NCBI GenBank assembly: GCA_029063275.1
Contig: JAIDOO010000077.1
Location: 1-15,125 of the forward strand
Direction of reading: 5' to 3'
DNA length: 15,125 nt
Source: Clostridia bacterium
GTDB lineage: Bacteria; Bacillota; Clostridia; Christensenellales; Borkfalkiaceae
Shown here: in pieces, positions 12,571 through 15,125 of the stretch
How positions within the stretch are numbered: the stretch's first letter is position 1
Layout of the letters: each line of letters starts with the position of its first letter
The notes under the pieces: generated by a model
Told to the model about the DNA's origin: nothing
Database searches by the model: none
What the model saw: the letters and a program-made list of their open reading frames with translations, nothing else
Translations under genes and position numbers: made by a program

Positions 12571-14463
12571 TCACTTTTTAACGATTGCGCCGAACTTACA
12601 ATGCGCTATACACTGACCGCACTTAATGCACGCTTTCAAGTCTATTTCGTGCGGGCTCTTTACCGTACCGGAAATGGCGTTTGCGGGGCAGTTGCGCTTG
12701 CAAAGCGTACAGCCCTTGCACTTATCGGGGTCTATATAGTATGAAAGCAACGACTTGCATACTCCCGCAGGACACTTTTTGTCGGCTATATGCGCCTCGT
12801 ATTCGTCGCGGAAATGCTCCATTGCCGAAAGAACGGGATTGGGCGCGGACTGACCGAGCGCACAGAGGGAGGAGGACTTCATATGTGTTGCGATTTCATT
12901 GATTTTTTCAAGGTCGTCGTTTTCACCCTTGCCCTCGGTGATTTTTGTCAGAATTTCCAAAAGCCGCTTTGTGCCTATACGGCAGGGAACGCATTTTCCG
13001 CAGCTTTCGTCTGCGGTAAATTCAAGATAGAATTTGGCGATGTCCACCATACAGGTGTCCTCGTCCATAACGATAAGTCCGCCGCTTCCCATCATAGAGC
13101 CGATTGCAACGAGGTTGTCAAAGTCCATTGCAATGTCAATGTGTTTTGCTGGGATACAGCCGCCGGAGGGTCCGCCCGTTTGCGCCGCTTTAAACGCCTT
13201 GCCGTGCGGAATTCCGCCGCCGATATCGTAAATTATAGTCTTTAACGAAGTGCCCATGGGAACTTCCACAAGACCCACGTTGTTGATTTTTCCGCCCACG
13301 GCGAAAACTTTGGTGCCCTTGGATTTTTCGGTACCGATTGAAGAGAACCAGTGGTAGCCGTTCAAAATTATGGGCGCTATGTTTGCCCAGGTTTCAACGT
13401 TGTTTAAAACGGTGGGTTTTCTGAAAAGTCCGCACTGTGCCGAGAAAGGAGGTCTGGGTCTGGGCTCGCCCCTGTGCCCCTCGATTGAAGCCATAAGCGC
13501 GGTTTCTTCGCCGCAGACGAACGCGCCCGCGCCGAGGCGGATATGTATATCGAAGTTAAATCCGCTTCCTAAAATGTTTTTGCCCAAAAGCCCGTATTCG
13601 CGCGCTTGCTTAATCGCTATATTCAGCCTTTCGACCGCAATGGGGTACTCGGCGCGCACGTAAATATAACCCTCGTCGGCGCCCACCGCGTAGCCCGCTA
13701 TCGCCATAGCTTCCAAAACGGTGTGGGGGTCGCCCTCTAAAACCGAGCGGTCCATAAATGCGCCGGGGTCGCCCTCGTCCGCGTTACAGCAGACGTATTT
13801 TTTATCGCCCTCGGCAATGCGGGTCAGATGCCACTTCGTGCCCGTGGGGAAGCCCGCGCCGCCCCTGCCGCGAAGTCCCGATTTTTTGACTTCGTCGATT
13901 ACGCTCTCGGGCGTCATTTCGAACAGCGCCTTCGAAAGGGCTGAATAATCGCCCGCGGCGATTGCTTCGTCTATGCTTTCAGCCGCGATAACGCCGCAGT
14001 TTCTTAAAGCTATTCGCATCTGGTGCTTATAAAAGGGAATTTCCGAAAAGGGAATAATACTTCCGTCCTCGTGGACCGTTTCGGAATATAACAGCTCGGT
14101 AACGGGCTTACCGCCGTAGATAAGGTGGTTTTCGGCAACCGTCTTTGCGTGCTCGGGCGTCATCTGAGAGTAGAACGCGCCCTCGGGATAAACTATCATA
14201 ATAGGTCCGAGTGCGCACAGACCGAAGCAACCGGTTTTTACGATTAATACGTCGTTGATTTTATGCTCTTTGAAAGATTGTTCAAGCTGTTCGATAACCT
14301 TTAACGAGTGCGAGGAGGTGCAACCCGTTCCGCCGCAGACGAGAACCTGTTTTCTGTACGCGGTATTATGTGAAAGCTTTTCAGCCTGTTCGCGCACTAT
14401 CTTTCTTACGTTGATTAAATCCGCTTTTTCGGCGGCGATTTTTTTAAGTTGTTCGCAAGTCAT
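12571..14463 (-). CDS. hydB: NAD(H)-binding flavoprotein subunit HydB (NuoF-like)
   Basis: This subunit passes electrons between NAD(H) and the hydrogenase through FMN and iron-sulfur clusters. The product is 630 aa. N-terminal thioredoxin-like [2Fe-2S] domain: C43, C48, C79, C83. FMN/NADH domain of NuoF type: GRGGAGFPTG (199-208), CNADEGDPGAF (226-236), GAGAFVCGEETAL (311-323). [4Fe-4S]: C488, C491, C494, C534. C-terminal two-cluster ferredoxin domain: C582, C585, C588, C592 and C612, C615, C618, C622. This domain order is that of HydB in bifurcating and related NAD-dependent hydrogenases. The ATG at 14463 is eleven bases after the hydC stop with AAGGG upstream. The longer frame to 14586 runs through the end of hydC and is Arg-rich and unlike the family, so it is not used. 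Confidence 0.95.
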   Translation of the reverse strand: MTCEQLKKIAAEKADLINVRKIVREQAEKLSHNTAYRKQVLVCGGTGCTSSHSLKVIEQLEQSFKEHKINDVLIVKTGCFGLCALGPIMIVYPEGAFYSQMTPEHAKTVAENHLIYGGKPVTELLYSETVHEDGSIIPFSEIPFYKHQMRIALRNCGVIAAESIDEAIAAGDYSALSKALFEMTPESVIDEVKKSGLRGRGGAGFPTGTKWHLTRIAEGDKKYVCCNADEGDPGAFMDRSVLEGDPHTVLEAMAIAGYAVGADEGYIYVRAEYPIAVERLNIAIKQAREYGLLGKNILGSGFNFDIHIRLGAGAFVCGEETALMASIEGHRGEPRPRPPFSAQCGLFRKPTVLNNVETWANIAPIILNGYHWFSSIGTEKSKGTKVFAVGGKINNVGLVEVPMGTSLKTIIYDIGGGIPHGKAFKAAQTGGPSGGCIPAKHIDIAMDFDNLVAIGSMMGSGGLIVMDEDTCMVDIAKFYLEFTADESCGKCVPCRIGTKRLLEILTKITEGKGENDDLEKINEIATHMKSSSLCALGQSAPNPVLSAMEHFRDEYEAHIADKKCPAGVCKSLLSYYIDPDKCKGCTLCKRNCPANAISGTVKSPHEIDLKACIKCGQCIAHCKFGAIVKK

Positions 14464-14474
14464 TTTTTTCGCCC

Positions 14475-14963
14475 TTAGTCCTTTATGTATTTGTCCAGAA
14501 TTCCCGCAACGTCGTGCTCGGTAAGCTTGCCGTAAACCTCGCCGTCGATAATAACTACGGGCGCAAGTCCGCACGCGCCCACGCAACGGCAGTTTTCAAT
14601 GGAAAACTTCTTATCGGGCGTACACTCGCCGCAACGGATACCCAGCTCTCTTTCGATAGCCGAAAGGATTTTGTCGCTTCCCTTTACGTAGCAAGCTGTG
14701 CCAAGGCATACCGATATCTTGTGCTTGCCCTTGGGGTTTAAGGAAAACTGCGAGTAAAAGGTCGCAACTCCGTAAACCTCGGCAAGGGGCAGGTTAAGCT
14801 CTTCGGCTATCACGGTCTGAATCTCTGCGGGAAGATAGCCGTAAATATCCTGCGCCTCGTGCAAAACGGGCATAAGCGCGCCCGCTTCGCCGCGGTGTTC
14901 GTCTATGCACGCCAAAAGCTTTGTCATTTGCTCGGGAGTGCCTTCAAAAACGTTTTGTGCCAT
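14475..14963 (-). CDS. hydC: NuoE-like [2Fe-2S] subunit HydC
   Basis: This is the small electron-transfer subunit of the HydABC hydrogenase, 162 aa, with the two-part NuoE layout. A helical N-terminal bundle contains GALMPVLHEAQDIYGYLP and VYGVATFYSQFSL. A thioredoxin-like [2Fe-2S] domain follows, with ligands C86 and C91 (VCLGTACYVKG) and C127 and C131 (CRCVGACGLAP). The ATG at 14963 has AGGAG about seven bases upstream. The frame opens further to 14987, but those eight codons cover that ribosome binding site and are rejected. First gene of hydC-hydB-hydA, with 11-base gaps between genes. The maturases HydE, HydF and HydG are not in the window. The set matches group A3-type enzymes, which may be electron-bifurcating with ferredoxin; the sequence alone does not settle that. 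Confidence 0.94.
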   Translation of the reverse strand: MAQNVFEGTPEQMTKLLACIDEHRGEAGALMPVLHEAQDIYGYLPAEIQTVIAEELNLPLAEVYGVATFYSQFSLNPKGKHKISVCLGTACYVKGSDKILSAIERELGIRCGECTPDKKFSIENCRCVGACGLAPVVIIDGEVYGKLTEHDVAGILDKYIKD

Positions 14964-15008
14964 TAAATTCTCCTGCAACCAAATCATTGGTTAAATTAAA
15001 TAAATATT

Positions 15009-15022
15009 TTAATACTGATTAA
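15009..15022. promoter_or_regulatory. Short dyad over the predicted hyd transcription start
   Basis: TTAAT-ACTG-ATTAA is a 14-base inverted repeat just downstream of the hyd -10 box, touching its last base and covering the expected start near 15015. A repressor bound here would block initiation. The region is A/T rich, so chance is a real alternative. It does not match the Rex consensus TTGTTAA-N4-TTAACAA. Confidence 0.3.
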
Positions 15023-15051
15023 TTATATCACAGCTTTTTGACAAATTACAA
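15022..15051 (-). promoter_or_regulatory. Probable SigA-type promoter of hydCBA
   Basis: On the minus strand a perfect TATAAT (15022-15027) has TTGTAA (15046-15051) 18 bases upstream as the likely -35. TTGTCA (15039-15044) is closer to consensus but only 11 bases away, too near to serve. A start near 15015 gives a leader of about 50 bases to the hydC ATG. Confidence 0.65.
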
Positions 15052-15076
15052 ATATATATCCGACGTTTTGACAAAA
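15036..15076. repeat. Two TTTTGACAAA copies 30 bp apart in the hyd divergent region
   Basis: TTTTGACAAA occurs at 15036-15045 and 15066-15075. The second copy extends to TTTTG-A-CAAAA, a perfect 11-base dyad; the first ends CAAAT. The 30-base spacing is about three helical turns, which would put both sites on nearly the same DNA face. The first copy lies in the spacer of the predicted hyd promoter. The second contains TTGACA on the plus strand (15068-15073) and could be the -35 of the divergent gene, though no good -10 follows at 17 bases. Regulator unknown. Confidence 0.4.
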
Positions 15077-15113
15077 AAATAATGGTAAATACATCTAAAG
15101 CGCGCGGCTTCTT

Positions 15114-15120
15114 AAAGGAG
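15114..15120 (+). promoter_or_regulatory. Ribosome binding site of a plus-strand gene that starts beyond the window
   Basis: AAAGGAG followed by TAAAT at the window end is a good Shine-Dalgarno with its start codon expected within a few bases past 15125. The gene would be divergent from hydCBA. Nothing of its coding sequence is present, so its identity cannot be given. Confidence 0.6.
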
Positions 15121-15125
15121 TAAAT

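Noticed and set aside
14464..14586. N-terminal 41-residue extension of HydB
   Set aside because: It overlaps the end of hydC in another frame, is Arg-rich and unlike HydB proteins. The ATG at 14463 has an AAGGG upstream and standard spacing to hydC.
14988..15125. Canonical Rex operator (TTGTTAA-N4-TTAACAA or TTGTGAA-N4-TTCACAA) at the hyd promoter
   Set aside because: I looked for it on both strands. The nearest dyads have other sequences or spacing, so direct Rex control of hydCBA is not claimed.

Overview
The window looks like chromosome of a strictly anaerobic, probably gut-associated Clostridia-like Firmicute. The grounds are a class III (oxygen-sensitive) ribonucleotide reductase with its radical-SAM activase, a trimeric NAD-linked [FeFe] hydrogenase, a Rex-type NADH sensor, an RND pump with no adaptor or outer-membrane partner beside it, consensus SigA-type promoters and strong AGGAGG-like ribosome binding sites. 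No tRNA, rRNA, CRISPR array, insertion sequence or phage gene was seen. Assignment below class level is not possible from the sequence alone.

Layout, left to right. (1) 1-1836, plus strand: dNTP supply. The 3' end of nrdD, then nrdG, then dut (dUTPase), ending at a clean hairpin terminator. (2) 1901-7995, plus strand: a well delimited four-gene unit with a perfect TTGACA-17-TATACT promoter. It holds a ROK glucokinase, a Rex-family redox repressor one base later, a small two-helix membrane protein, and a 1383-residue RND permease carrying an extra domain of about 330 residues. It ends at a bidirectional terminator shared with the convergent genes. (3) 8018-10709, minus strand: an accessory operon of ankyrin protein (400 aa), TPR-like protein (158 aa) and ankyrin protein (327 aa), with its own TTGACT-17-TATACT promoter and a perfect 13-bp dyad just upstream. 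(4) 10844-14963, minus strand: hydC-hydB-hydA, the complete three-subunit NAD(H)-dependent hydrogenase of the HydABC (group A3-like) type. (5) 14964-15125: a divergent regulatory region with dyads and direct repeats, ending in a ribosome binding site for a plus-strand gene that starts beyond the window.

How it fits together. The core theme is anaerobic redox metabolism: glucokinase feeds glycolysis, glycolysis makes NADH, Rex senses NADH/NAD+, and HydABC disposes of reductant as H2. No canonical Rex operator was found at the hyd promoter, so direct control by this Rex is not shown. The ankyrin/TPR operon and the enlarged RND pump with its small membrane partner are the parts with least known function. 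HydA has isoleucine in place of the near-invariant methionine of its second H-cluster motif, and the Rex recognition region is divergent. Several start codons were moved inside the longest open frames because ribosome binding sites or overlaps with the upstream gene favour the internal start (nrdG, hydA, hydB, hydC and the TPR gene).
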